Origin: UBA1952 sp965246785
Lineage (GTDB): Bacteria; Bacteroidota; Bacteroidia; Chitinophagales; Chitinophagaceae
Length of the DNA stretch: 64,000 bases
Assembly (NCBI GenBank): GCA_965246785.1
Contig: CBDFFM010000019.1
Location: 1 to 64,000 of the forward strand
Direction of reading: 5' to 3'
This document shows positions 35,138 through 43,843 of this stretch, piece by piece. The notes beneath the pieces were generated by a model, which worked only from the letters and a program-made list of their open reading frames with translations, was not told the DNA's origin and did not search any database. Numbering within the stretch: position 1 is the first letter of the stretch; every line of letters starts with the position of its first letter. The translations under genes were made by a program, and so were the position numbers.

Positions 35138-36583
35138 ATGCAACAGAATAGACTTATTATAGCCATTTCGGCAATCCTGCTTCTTTCATCCTGCACCAAG
35201 CGGTTTCGGGATATCAACACAAATCCCAACGCGCCAATCTCCGCCAATCCCGACCTGCTGCTGCGGCAGGTACAGTACGATTTTGGCGAGAACAACAGCT
35301 ACGAAGGCTTCACCGCCGGCAATCCGCTGGGCCAATATTTCACAATGGTGGACTTCAATCTTTGGGACAGGCACGACCTCAATTCGCCACAGTATGGCGG
35401 CAAACCCTGGACTTATCTCTACACAAACCTGCGCGACAATGAAACCTTGCTGAATACCGCACGCAGCAACGCCACTTATAAAGTTTATGAAGGTCCTGCG
35501 CTCATCATGAAGGCGTATATGGCTGGCATTCTGACTGACCTCTACGGAGATGTGCCATACTTCGGCGCACTGCAGGGCAAGAGCGGAAAAACAACGCCTG
35601 CTTACGACAAACAGGAGGATATCTACAATGCTGCTGGCGGAGTATTAGACAACCTGGAGAAAGGCATCGCGGCGATAAAAGCCTATACCGGGCCGCAGTC
35701 GCTGAAGGGCGATATTATTTACAACGGCAATCTCTCTTCCTGGCAGAAATTCGCCAACTCACTGCGCATCAAATACCTCATGCGCAGTTCCGACAAGGCG
35801 AGTAATGCGGCAAAGCTCCAGGCAATTTACACGGAAGGGAATTACATCAAAGCAGGCACAGACAATGCCGTATTCTCCTTTACCGACGGCCCGCCGGACA
35901 ACTTCCGCTTCGCCACGCTGCGTGTCGGCGATTACAATTTGTTCATCCTTTCGCAGACAGCCGAAGAAATCCTGAAAAGCTATTCTGACCCGCGCCTCGG
36001 CATCTACTTCCGGCCCACCGCCGCCGACCCCACGATGTACAAGGGCTTGCTGAATGGTCAGGACGCGTCCAAGACATCCATTACCGTTGCCAATTATTCC
36101 CTGTCAGGCACCATCTTTCGCGAGCAGACGAGTCGGCTGAAGGCCAACTTCATGACCAGTTGGGAAACATCTTTCCTGCTGGCAGAAGCTGCTAAGAAGG
36201 GCTATATGTCTGCTGACGACAAGGCGCTTTATGAAAGCGGCGTGCAGGGTGCAATGACGTACTGGGGTGCGACGATGCCGGCTACATATTTAACCACAGG
36301 CCCGGCAGCATATGGCGCAGGCGGCGCAGACAAGCTGGAGCAAATCATCACGCAAAAATGGATGGCAAGCATCATCAACGGCTACGAGGGTTGGATAGAA
36401 TGGCGCAGAACGGGTTTCCCAAAGCTGAGGCCAATTGCAGCAAGTCTCAACAACGGCCTTATTCCGGTGCGGCTGCCTTATCCATCTGAAGAGCAGGCGC
36501 TGAATGCGGAGAGCTATAATACGGCTGCGGCTGCGACTAATGGAAACAGCGTGAACGCAAAGGTGTGGTGGCAGGTTAAATAA
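35138..36583 (+). CDS. SusD/RagB-family nutrient-binding lipoprotein
   Basis: 481 residues. The signal ends in the lipobox LLLSSC (Cys ~19), so it is a lipoprotein on the cell surface. The SusD-like_2 pattern is visible: FRDINTNPNAP, DLLLRQVQYDF, AYMAGILTDLYGDVPYFGAL and the C-terminal GYEGWIEWRRTGFPKL. It caps the SusC barrel and selects ligand. It is spaced 20 bases from the SusC gene and followed by a strong hairpin before a sodium symporter gene, which probably lowers expression of the downstream genes relative to susCD. Confidence 0.93.
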   Translation: MQQNRLIIAISAILLLSSCTKRFRDINTNPNAPISANPDLLLRQVQYDFGENNSYEGFTAGNPLGQYFTMVDFNLWDRHDLNSPQYGGKPWTYLYTNLRDNETLLNTARSNATYKVYEGPALIMKAYMAGILTDLYGDVPYFGALQGKSGKTTPAYDKQEDIYNAAGGVLDNLEKGIAAIKAYTGPQSLKGDIIYNGNLSSWQKFANSLRIKYLMRSSDKASNAAKLQAIYTEGNYIKAGTDNAVFSFTDGPPDNFRFATLRVGDYNLFILSQTAEEILKSYSDPRLGIYFRPTAADPTMYKGLLNGQDASKTSITVANYSLSGTIFREQTSRLKANFMTSWETSFLLAEAAKKGYMSADDKALYESGVQGAMTYWGATMPATYLTTGPAAYGAGGADKLEQIITQKWMASIINGYEGWIEWRRTGFPKLRPIAASLNNGLIPVRLPYPSEEQALNAESYNTAAAATNGNSVNAKVWWQVK

Positions 36584-36589
36584 ATGATT

Positions 36590-36621
36590 GCCGGAGCCCG
36601 ACTGATTCGTCGTGCTCCGGC
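36590..36621 (+). terminator. Strong hairpin between the susD-like and symporter genes
   Basis: GCCGGAGC (36590-36597) pairs with GCTCCGGC (36614-36621). The stem continues after one mismatch as CGAC (36599-36602) / GTCG (36609-36612) around a 6-base loop. It starts 7 bases after the susD-like stop. The downstream CCTTCTGCTACC is only weakly T-rich, so it may be a partial terminator or an mRNA-stabilising 3' end. Confidence 0.6.
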
Positions 36622-36633
36622 CCTTCTGCTACC

Positions 36634-37995
36634 ATGAATCCACTATTCTGGCAATGGGCCATCCTGATTGGCTTCGGCGCGCTCTTCCTTATCGTCTCGC
36701 CGTTTGCAAAAAACGCGACAGAGTTTTTCCGTGCGGCATCTAAGGCTGGCAGGGCGCCCGGCGCGGTGATGCTCACGAGCAGCCTCGTAATTGCCTGGAT
36801 TTTCGCCAAGAGTATCACCAATGCCGCCAATCTCGGATTAGAATATGGCATCGTCGGCGGGCTGGCCTATGCCTGCTATTACTTTTCATTTCTGGTAGGC
36901 GGCGTTATCCTCTACAGGATGCGAACAAAAGGTGGCTTTGAAAGCATTCACCAGTTTCTGAGAAGCCGCTACGGCAGCGGCGCGGTGAGGCTTTTTACGC
37001 TGCTGCTTCTCTTCAGGCTTTACAATGAAATCTGGAGCAACACCATTGTAATCGGCAGTTATTTTGGCGCGCCGGGCAGCACTTCTTATTACTGGGCCAT
37101 TATCGCCTTTACCGCGCTGATACTTGCTTACACGCTCAAAGGCGGCTTACGCACCTCGCTCATCACCGATGCAATCCAGATGGGATTTTTCGCGGTGTTG
37201 CTCTGCATACTGCTCTTCGTTATCCTGCCCAAAAGCCATTACAGCGCGGCAGACTATTTATCCTCGGGCGAGTGGACGATGAAGGGCGGCGTAGCGCTCA
37301 TGCTCACCGCGTTGCTGCAGGTGTTCAGCTATCCTTTTCACGACCCGATTCTTACCGACCGCGCGTTTATTTCTTCGCCAAAGACAACCATTCGGAGCTA
37401 TATCGCCGCAACCATAATTGGCTTTGTCTGCATCCTGCTTTTTTCTTTTATTGGCATTTTCGCAAAGTCGCAGGGCCTGCAGGGACAGGCGTCGGTGGAA
37501 GTCAGCAAAATGCTCGGCATCGGCGTGATGCTGATGATGAACCTGATTATGATTACCTCGGCGGCGTCGTGCATTGACTCCACCTTCACATCCTTCGCAA
37601 AGCTGCTCGTGGTGGATATCGGGCGATTCAAAACGGCGCCGATTTCCAAAGGCCGTATCGCCATGTGCGTACTTGCCGTGCTCGGCACCATCCCGGTATT
37701 CTTCAATGCCAGCGTGCTTTCCGCCACGACGATTAGCGGAACGATGGTAATCGGTCTTGCGCCGGTTTTTCTTTTCTGGAATAAGCCAATGCCGAAGCTT
37801 TCATTTCAGCTCAGCGTATGGTGCGGTGTCGGGGCTGGGCTGGTCTTGGCAACGAAAACATTGCCGCCTTCGCTCGTATGGTTTGAGGGCGCACAAGGCG
37901 CATTATTGTCCATAAATATCATTGGCACTGCGCTCTGCTTCCTGCTCTTCTTTTTACCCTTAGCTTTCCGCAATGGAAGTGCCCGGCAGCATTAA
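36634..37995 (+). CDS. Sodium:solute symporter family transporter
   Basis: 453 residues with ~12 hydrophobic helices. The helix-1 region (FGALFLIVSPFAKNATEFFRA) and the segment around NAANLGLEYGIVGGLAY fit the SSS/LeuT-fold family. GLRTSLITDAIQMGFFAVLL is the conserved helix with the Thr-Asp-x2-Gln sodium-site motif. It moves a small solute into the cytoplasm with Na+. It follows the susCD pair and overlaps the metallophosphoesterase gene by 23 bases. Together with SusCD it would form a two-membrane uptake route for the same ligand (inference). Confidence 0.88.
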   Translation: MNPLFWQWAILIGFGALFLIVSPFAKNATEFFRAASKAGRAPGAVMLTSSLVIAWIFAKSITNAANLGLEYGIVGGLAYACYYFSFLVGGVILYRMRTKGGFESIHQFLRSRYGSGAVRLFTLLLLFRLYNEIWSNTIVIGSYFGAPGSTSYYWAIIAFTALILAYTLKGGLRTSLITDAIQMGFFAVLLCILLFVILPKSHYSAADYLSSGEWTMKGGVALMLTALLQVFSYPFHDPILTDRAFISSPKTTIRSYIAATIIGFVCILLFSFIGIFAKSQGLQGQASVEVSKMLGIGVMLMMNLIMITSAASCIDSTFTSFAKLLVVDIGRFKTAPISKGRIAMCVLAVLGTIPVFFNASVLSATTISGTMVIGLAPVFLFWNKPMPKLSFQLSVWCGVGAGLVLATKTLPPSLVWFEGAQGALLSINIIGTALCFLLFFLPLAFRNGSARQH

Positions 37996-38833
37996 AGAGC
38001 TTGGTGAGCTTAGCGGAAAGCTGCTGATTTTTGGCGGCATCTACGGCAATCTTCAGGCTTTGCAGGCTATGCGGCAGACCGCGCTTGCAGAGGGCATTCC
38101 TGCGCATAATATTTTCTGCACGGGAGATGTCGTTGGCTACTGCGCGCAGCCTGCGGAATGCATTGCGTTAATCAGGAATTGGGGCATTCATTGCATTGCC
38201 GGAAATGTGGAAATTCAACTGCGGAACGGCGAGGATGATTGCGGATGTAATTTCAATGAAGACGGGCGCTGCGATTTGGCCTCGCGCAACTGGTACGCCT
38301 ATGCCAAGACAAAGACAGGCGATGCCGAAATTGCCTGGATGAATGGTCTTCCTGACTTCATTCGCTTCAATTATTTCGGACGACGTTGCGCGATGCTGCA
38401 CGGCTCAGTCTTTAAAACCGCCGGCTATATTTTCGCCTCAACCGATTGGGCGGCGAAGCGCAAAAACTTTGAGGCACTGAATGCAGATGTAATCATTGCC
38501 GGACATAGCGGACTTCCCTTTTTTCAGGTAGAAGAAGATTTGTGCTGGCTCAATGCGGGGGTTATAGGAATGCCGGCAAACGACGGCGGTACCCATGTGT
38601 GGTATGCGACGATGGAAGCTGGGTTAGACGGCGATATAAATTTCAGTCTTCGGCGATTATCGTACGATTACCAAACAGCCGCAAGCGCCATGCTCGCTGC
38701 AGGCCTGCCCCAGCAATATGCGTTAACTCTTACCAACGGCATATGGGATAATTGCGAGATTCTGTCGAAGGCGGAAACGCTCTCGCAAGGGAAAGAGATT
38801 GCTGAGGAGGTTCATAAAATCCCTGGCACATGA
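37973..38833 (+). CDS. Metallophosphoesterase-fold protein with altered motif I
   Basis: 286 residues. The calcineurin-like order is visible: FGGIYGNLQAL (~20-30) where SDxHGNxxAL is usual, CTGDVVGYC (GDxxG), AGNVEIQL (GNxE/D), AMLHGS and IAGHSGLPFF (GHS). The Asp and His of motif I are replaced by Gly and Tyr, so one metal site should be lost. A Cys-rich insert (DDCGCNFNEDGRCD) follows motif III. I recall similar changes in other members of this subgroup, so it is not random decay. It overlaps the symporter gene by 23 bases and the hydroxylase gene by 4. The reaction is unknown. Confidence 0.75.
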   Translation: MEVPGSIKELGELSGKLLIFGGIYGNLQALQAMRQTALAEGIPAHNIFCTGDVVGYCAQPAECIALIRNWGIHCIAGNVEIQLRNGEDDCGCNFNEDGRCDLASRNWYAYAKTKTGDAEIAWMNGLPDFIRFNYFGRRCAMLHGSVFKTAGYIFASTDWAAKRKNFEALNADVIIAGHSGLPFFQVEEDLCWLNAGVIGMPANDGGTHVWYATMEAGLDGDINFSLRRLSYDYQTAASAMLAAGLPQQYALTLTNGIWDNCEILSKAETLSQGKEIAEEVHKIPGT

Positions 38834-39570
38834 TGGACTGGGAAAGCAATCTCAAAGCCATTCAGCCCTTTGCAATCGGAGGTGTACTTCTCCTCGCCTA
38901 TATCGCCGAGCATATCTATCCGCAACGCCGCGAGCTGATTGACTACCGGCATGATGCCAGAAATTTTGGTGTCGGCATCCTGAATGCGGCGCTCATTTTC
39001 GGCATCGGATATTTCTTTCAAAAGATAATGGGTTGGTACAATGCACGACCTTTCGGACTACTCAATATCGTTCAGCTTCCCAAGCCACTGCGCATCGCTG
39101 CCGAGCTGCTCATGCTGGATTGCCTGATGTACTGGTGGCACCGCGCTAACCACCGCTGGGCGCTGCTTTGGCGCTTCCATCGCTTCCACCACGAGGACAC
39201 AAAGATGAACAGCACTTCGGCGCTTCGCTTTCACGCGGTGGAGCTGTCGTTGTCCTACGTATGGCGGCTGGCCCTGTTTCCGCTGCTGGGCGTTAGCATC
39301 ACTGGCTTTGCGCTCTACGGCATAGTTTTTTCCGCTATCGTTATTTTTCATCATTCCGGTATTCGCATGAGTCGCGCTATTGACGCGGTATTGCGTATAG
39401 GAATGGTCACGCCACTCATGCACCGTATTCATCACTCCGTTGTCCGGCGGGAGGCAGATAGCAATTACGGGTCAGTACTTCCGTGGTGGGATTGGCTATT
39501 TGGGAGCTATACGGCAACAATAACCGGCGAAGTGAAGTTTGGTGTTGAAGAGGCTAAGTCCTTAGTCTGA
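38830..39570 (+). CDS. Fatty-acid hydroxylase / sterol desaturase superfamily membrane protein
   Basis: 246 residues with four to five hydrophobic helices and the His clusters of the family: WWHRANH, FHRFHHEDTKMN, FHHSGIR and MHRIHHS. These bind a di-iron centre that hydroxylates or desaturates lipids, or cleaves ether lipids in AGMO-type enzymes. It starts within the ATGA overlap at the end of the metallophosphoesterase gene, so it is co-translated. Together with the PlsC-like gene it gives the cluster a second lipid-modifying function. The lipid substrate cannot be assigned. Confidence 0.88.
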   Translation: MMDWESNLKAIQPFAIGGVLLLAYIAEHIYPQRRELIDYRHDARNFGVGILNAALIFGIGYFFQKIMGWYNARPFGLLNIVQLPKPLRIAAELLMLDCLMYWWHRANHRWALLWRFHRFHHEDTKMNSTSALRFHAVELSLSYVWRLALFPLLGVSITGFALYGIVFSAIVIFHHSGIRMSRAIDAVLRIGMVTPLMHRIHHSVVRREADSNYGSVLPWWDWLFGSYTATITGEVKFGVEEAKSLV

Positions 39571-39599
39571 AAACAATTTGTGGTCTCCGTTCGTATCTT

Positions 39600-40379
39600 A
39601 TGGTTCCAATCATGCAATCAATAAAGCAAAACATTTTCCGCTATATCGTCTTCGTTGCGTTCGGCGTTATGGCCAGTGCGTATGCAAGCGCTACGGTTCC
39701 ATCGCACGATGCCTGGGATAAAATACTCAGGAAGTATGTGAACAACGCCGGATGGGTGGATTACAAAGGCATTATTAAAAACAAAGCTGAGTTTGAAACG
39801 TATCTGGCGCTGCTCAGCAGCAATCCGCCGGAAAAATCCTGGTCTTCTGCCGATAGAGAAGCCTATTGGATTAACGCCTACAACGCTTTTACGGTGAAGC
39901 TGATTATTGACCACTACCCGGTTAAGAGCATTAAGGACATCGGCCCGAAGCACCAAATTGTGCGCATCAACACGCCGTGGCAAAAGAAGTTCTTCAGGAT
40001 TGGCGGAAAGCATTTTAAGCTTGACAAAATTGAAAACCAGATTCTGCGCAAAGACTTCAACGACCCACGCATTCACTTTGCGATTGTTTGCGCATCACGA
40101 AGCTGTGCCCGGCTGCGTAATGAGGCTTACACAGGCGCGAAGCTGGATGAGCAATTAAACGACCAGGCACGCGATTTCCTGCGCACGAAAGCGAAGAACG
40201 AATTTGAATCTTCGTCCAAAGCAGAGCTGTCGCCTTACTTTGATTGGTTCGGTAAGGACTTTAAGAAAAAAAGCGGCACGGTGATTTCCTTCATCAATCA
40301 ATATGCGCCGTTAAAGCTGAAAGAAGACGCCGACATTGAATACAAGGACTACGACTGGTCGCTCAACGAACAACGCTAA
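39600..40379 (+). CDS. DUF547 family exported protein, copy 1
   Basis: 259 residues. A signal peptide is best seen from the second ATG at 39612 (MQSIKQNIFRYIVFVAFGVM). The DUF547 core shows WVDYKGIIK, REAYWINAYNAFTVKLI, IENQILRKDFNDPRIHFAIV and CASRSCARL, and it ends in YDWSLNEQ. The conserved Cys (SRSCA) and His (IHFA) fit a papain-like/transglutaminase-type active site suggested for this family, but no activity is established here. DUF547 genes recur beside arsS in other genomes. A second copy is at 54297-55049. Confidence 0.88.
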   Translation: MVPIMQSIKQNIFRYIVFVAFGVMASAYASATVPSHDAWDKILRKYVNNAGWVDYKGIIKNKAEFETYLALLSSNPPEKSWSSADREAYWINAYNAFTVKLIIDHYPVKSIKDIGPKHQIVRINTPWQKKFFRIGGKHFKLDKIENQILRKDFNDPRIHFAIVCASRSCARLRNEAYTGAKLDEQLNDQARDFLRTKAKNEFESSSKAELSPYFDWFGKDFKKKSGTVISFINQYAPLKLKEDADIEYKDYDWSLNEQR

Positions 40380-40384
40380 GCACC

Positions 40385-41728
40385 ATGCCGCAGCACCTCG
40401 TCATTATCGGCAACGGCATATCAGGCACCACCTGTGCCCGCGAGGTGCGCAAGCGAGATCCCGGCGTGCGTATCACCATCATCTCGTCTGAATCGCCGCA
40501 TTTCTTCTCGCGTACTGCACTCATGTACGTCTATATGGGCCACATGAAGCACGAGCACATCAAGCCCTACGAAGACTCATTTTGGGAGAAGAACAGGTTG
40601 GAGTTGGTGTTTGATGCCGTGACGAAAGTGGACACGCGCGGCAAAGTGCTAACGCTGAAAAGCGGCGCGCTGTTGCCTTATGATAAGCTCGTCATCGCCT
40701 GCGGCTCGCAAAGCAACATGCCGGACTGGCCCGGCAAAGACCTGCGCGGTGTACAGGGATTGTACAGCCTTCAGGATTTGGAACTGATGGAATCGCAGAC
40801 GAAAAACATTCGTCAGGCTGTGGTTGTTGGCGGCGGACTTATCGGCATTGAAATGGCGGAGATGCTGCGTAGTCGCGGCATTGGCGTGAAGCTCCTGGTG
40901 CGCGAAAAGCTATTTTGGAACAGTGTCCTGCCGGATGAGGAAGCGGCGATGATAGGGCGGCACATGGCAGAGCATGGCGTGGAATTGCTTCCGGAAACAG
41001 AATTAGAAAGTCTGCACGACAGACACGGCAGTGGCCGCCTGCAATACATTAAAACGAAAGACGGCCGGACGATTGAGTGCGAATTCGCCGGACTGACAGT
41101 TGGCGTCCGGGCCAACATTGCTTTTCTAAAAGAGAGCGGCATTGAAACGGACAAAGGCATCCTTGTGAATGAAGCGATGGAGACTTCCGTACCCGATGTA
41201 TTTGCTATTGGCGATTGTGTGCAATACCGGAAGCCGCCCGAAGGCCGCAAACCGGTGGAGCAGGTTTGGTACACTGGGCGAATGCACGGAGAGGTATTGG
41301 CGAGAACGCTGTGCGGTGAACGAACGCCATACACGCCCGGCCCGTGGTTCAATTCCGCTAAATTCTTTGATATAGAATACCAGACCTATGGACTTGTTCC
41401 GGCAAAGACCGCCGATGGACAGCGGGCGTTTTACTGGGAGCACCCGGGCGGGAAAATTTCCTTTCGCGCGGTGTACGACGAGCAGCGAAAAACACTGCAG
41501 GGCATTAACGTCTTTGGTATGAGGCTGCGCCATGAGGTGGCCGACCGCTGGCTTCGTGAACGCCGTAATATGTCTTATGTAATGGCGCATCTCGCTGATG
41601 CCCAGTTTGACCCGGAGTTTTATCGTCACTACGAAGGCACCATCATGCAGGCATATAACATGGCAGCCGGAACATCGGTAAAACCGGAACGAAAAAGCTG
41701 GAAGCGCATTCTTGGATTCGCTTCATAA
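40385..41728 (+). CDS. NAD(P)/FAD-dependent pyridine nucleotide-disulfide-type oxidoreductase
   Basis: 447 residues. The FAD-binding dinucleotide motif GNGISG lies at ~9-14. A second nucleotide fold has VVVGGGLIGIEMAEMLRSRG. A terminal FAD contact is VFAIGDCVQY. No redox CxxxxC pair is seen, so it is not a disulfide reductase; it fits NADH:acceptor reductases such as nitrite- or ferredoxin-reductase-like proteins. It starts 5 bases after DUF547 and precedes an Fe-S membrane protein by 15 bases, so the two may pass electrons between NAD(P)H and a membrane or radical SAM partner (inference). Confidence 0.88.
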   Translation: MPQHLVIIGNGISGTTCAREVRKRDPGVRITIISSESPHFFSRTALMYVYMGHMKHEHIKPYEDSFWEKNRLELVFDAVTKVDTRGKVLTLKSGALLPYDKLVIACGSQSNMPDWPGKDLRGVQGLYSLQDLELMESQTKNIRQAVVVGGGLIGIEMAEMLRSRGIGVKLLVREKLFWNSVLPDEEAAMIGRHMAEHGVELLPETELESLHDRHGSGRLQYIKTKDGRTIECEFAGLTVGVRANIAFLKESGIETDKGILVNEAMETSVPDVFAIGDCVQYRKPPEGRKPVEQVWYTGRMHGEVLARTLCGERTPYTPGPWFNSAKFFDIEYQTYGLVPAKTADGQRAFYWEHPGGKISFRAVYDEQRKTLQGINVFGMRLRHEVADRWLRERRNMSYVMAHLADAQFDPEFYRHYEGTIMQAYNMAAGTSVKPERKSWKRILGFAS

Positions 41729-41743
41729 AAAAATTCAACCGCT

Positions 41744-43141
41744 ATGCTCACTGAAACACCCAGCTTATCCATCGCCCAGCCGCATCCCGAAGGGTTAAGC
41801 ACCGCTGGCAAGGCGGGACTCGCGCTTGCAGCGATTGGGGTACTCCTGTTATTAGTCTCACTTGCGGGCGTCAGCCTTCAGCCTGCGCCGGTGTATATGT
41901 GGGCAGCCATCATCGCCATTATCGGCGGCACGGCCATCTACGCGGGCGGAAAATATCTTTCGCAACCGGCGGGAATTAAGAATAACGGCGTGTGGCAGCA
42001 AAGCCTTACTGCGCGCGGGATTGCCGGATGGATGATTGGCATTATCCTCACAGGATTTTACGTGCTTATCTATTGGTGGCCGCAATACCTGGGCCTCGGC
42101 AATGCAGAAGAGAGCGTGCCCAACACCGGCCTTATCCATCTCTTTGACCCGCTGAGCAACTTGCTTCATGGCGATGTCGCAAGCGAGTGGTTTATGTATG
42201 GCGTGCTTTACACGGTGGCTATCCTGGCGATGGGCATCAAGTTCCTGTTCAAATACCGGGGCAATCGCTATCATACCGTGCGTACGCTGGTGGTAATGGC
42301 GAGTCAGCTTGTGCTCGCTTTCTTTATTCCCGAAATCATTGCAGGATTGAAGAACGGCGGCGGTGATTTTAATAAAGATATCAAGCTATTCTGGCCGCTC
42401 AACCATGAGTTCTTTTACCCGGAAAGCTTAGACGGAATGCGACAGAGCGGCAACCTCGGCATGTTATATCTCGTTGTCGGCACTTTTCTCTTTACTACAG
42501 TTGCGCCTATCATCACTTACTTCGTCGGCAAGCGCTGGTATTGCAGTTGGGTTTGTGGCTGCGGCGGACTGGCCGAGACTGCGGGCGACCCGTTCCGGCA
42601 GCTTTCTTCAAAAAAAGTAGGGGCGTGGAAAGTAGAGCGCTGGATGATTCATTCCGTGCTCGTAGCCGTCACGCTCATGACGGCGGTTGTGCTCTACGGC
42701 TACTTTAGCGGCTCCCAAACTTTCCTTGGACTGGACATAGATACTTACTTCAAGACGCCTTATGGATTCATCATTGGGGCTGTTTTTTCGGGGGTTGTCG
42801 GCGTTGGCTTTTATCCCATCATGGGCAATCGCGTGTGGTGCCGGTTTGGGTGCCCGCTGGCGGCGTACATGGGCATCATACAACGCTTCAAATCGCGCTT
42901 CCGGATTACTACGAATGGCGGGCAGTGCATTTCCTGCGGCAACTGCTCTACCTATTGTGAGCAGGGGATAGATGTGCGGGCGTATGCGCAGAAAGGCCAG
43001 AACATCGTGCGTGCGTCGTGCGTAGGCTGCGGCGTATGCGCGGCAGTTTGTCCGCGTGGCGTGCTGAAATTGGAGAATGGGCCAGAAGTAGCGCGTATTA
43101 AAGAATCACCTTCGCTGACGGGAATGCTTCGGGACAAGTAA
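41744..43141 (+). CDS. Membrane-bound 4Fe-4S ferredoxin-type protein (NapH/CcoG-like)
   Basis: 465 residues. There are six to seven hydrophobic helices over ~30-350. Cys motifs on the cytoplasmic side are YCSWVCGCGG and WCRFGCPLAA, as in NapH-like proteins. Two 4Fe-4S sites follow: CISCGNCSTYC and CVGCGVCAAVC with CP. It is an electron carrier of the inner membrane. It is placed 15 bases after the FAD oxidoreductase gene and 5 bases before a glycosyltransferase gene. One role could be to supply reducing power for ArsS or the di-iron hydroxylase (inference). Confidence 0.88.
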   Translation: MLTETPSLSIAQPHPEGLSTAGKAGLALAAIGVLLLLVSLAGVSLQPAPVYMWAAIIAIIGGTAIYAGGKYLSQPAGIKNNGVWQQSLTARGIAGWMIGIILTGFYVLIYWWPQYLGLGNAEESVPNTGLIHLFDPLSNLLHGDVASEWFMYGVLYTVAILAMGIKFLFKYRGNRYHTVRTLVVMASQLVLAFFIPEIIAGLKNGGGDFNKDIKLFWPLNHEFFYPESLDGMRQSGNLGMLYLVVGTFLFTTVAPIITYFVGKRWYCSWVCGCGGLAETAGDPFRQLSSKKVGAWKVERWMIHSVLVAVTLMTAVVLYGYFSGSQTFLGLDIDTYFKTPYGFIIGAVFSGVVGVGFYPIMGNRVWCRFGCPLAAYMGIIQRFKSRFRITTNGGQCISCGNCSTYCEQGIDVRAYAQKGQNIVRASCVGCGVCAAVCPRGVLKLENGPEVARIKESPSLTGMLRDK

Positions 43142-43146
43142 CCGTG

Positions 43147-43842
43147 ATGCAGCATCCGCCCAAAGTAATTGTAATCATACCTGCCTTCAACGAACAGAAT
43201 GCAGTCGGGATGGTAGTCAGAGAAATTCCAAAGACGCACGTCTCGCAAATTATTGTCGTCAACAACAACTCTAAAGACGAAACGCGGCGCGCTGCAGAAG
43301 AGGCAGGGGCGATTGTCGTTGATGAGCCAAAACAGGGTTACGGCAATGCCTGCCTTAAAGGCATGGACTACGTGCGTCGCCAGCACCTTAATCCAGACGT
43401 CATAGTTTTCCTTGACGCAGACCATTCGGATTATCCTGAGGAGCTGCCGCTATTGTTGAAGCCAATTACCGAAGACGGTTATGATATGGTAATCGGCTCG
43501 CGCGCGCTGGGCAAGCGGAAGCGCGGCAGCATGATGCCGCAACAAATTTTCGGCAATTGGCTTGCCACGCGTATGATGCGTGTGCTCTACCGCATTCACT
43601 ACACCGACCTCGGGCCGTTCCGCGCAATCCGCTGGCCCGCGCTGGAAGGCCTCGGCATGAAAGACAGGAACTACGGCTGGACGGTAGAGATGCAGCTAAA
43701 AGCCGCGAAGCAGCGCCTGAAGATTACTGAGGTGCCGGTAAGCTACCGGGAGCGTATTGGCATATCAAAAGTGAGCGGGACAGTACGGGGCACGCTGGGT
43801 GCAGGATACAAGATTATTACGACCATCTTTAAGTACCTGTAG
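43147..43842 (+). CDS. GT2-family glycosyltransferase, polyprenyl-phosphate type
   Basis: 231 residues from the ATG at 43147; a GTG one codon earlier is possible. The GT-A core shows VIIPAFNEQNAVGMV, IVVNNNSKDET and VIVFLDADHSD (the DxD-type metal site), followed by LGKRKRGSMMPQQ and the acceptor region DLGPFRAIRW. Enzymes like this move a sugar from a nucleotide donor to polyprenyl phosphate or a similar acceptor. No C-terminal membrane helix is seen. It starts 5 bases after the Fe-S protein and is followed 1 base after its stop by a membrane mannosyltransferase-like gene that could use its product. Confidence 0.88.
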   Translation: MQHPPKVIVIIPAFNEQNAVGMVVREIPKTHVSQIIVVNNNSKDETRRAAEEAGAIVVDEPKQGYGNACLKGMDYVRRQHLNPDVIVFLDADHSDYPEELPLLLKPITEDGYDMVIGSRALGKRKRGSMMPQQIFGNWLATRMMRVLYRIHYTDLGPFRAIRWPALEGLGMKDRNYGWTVEMQLKAAKQRLKITEVPVSYRERIGISKVSGTVRGTLGAGYKIITTIFKYL

Positions 43843-43843
43843 C

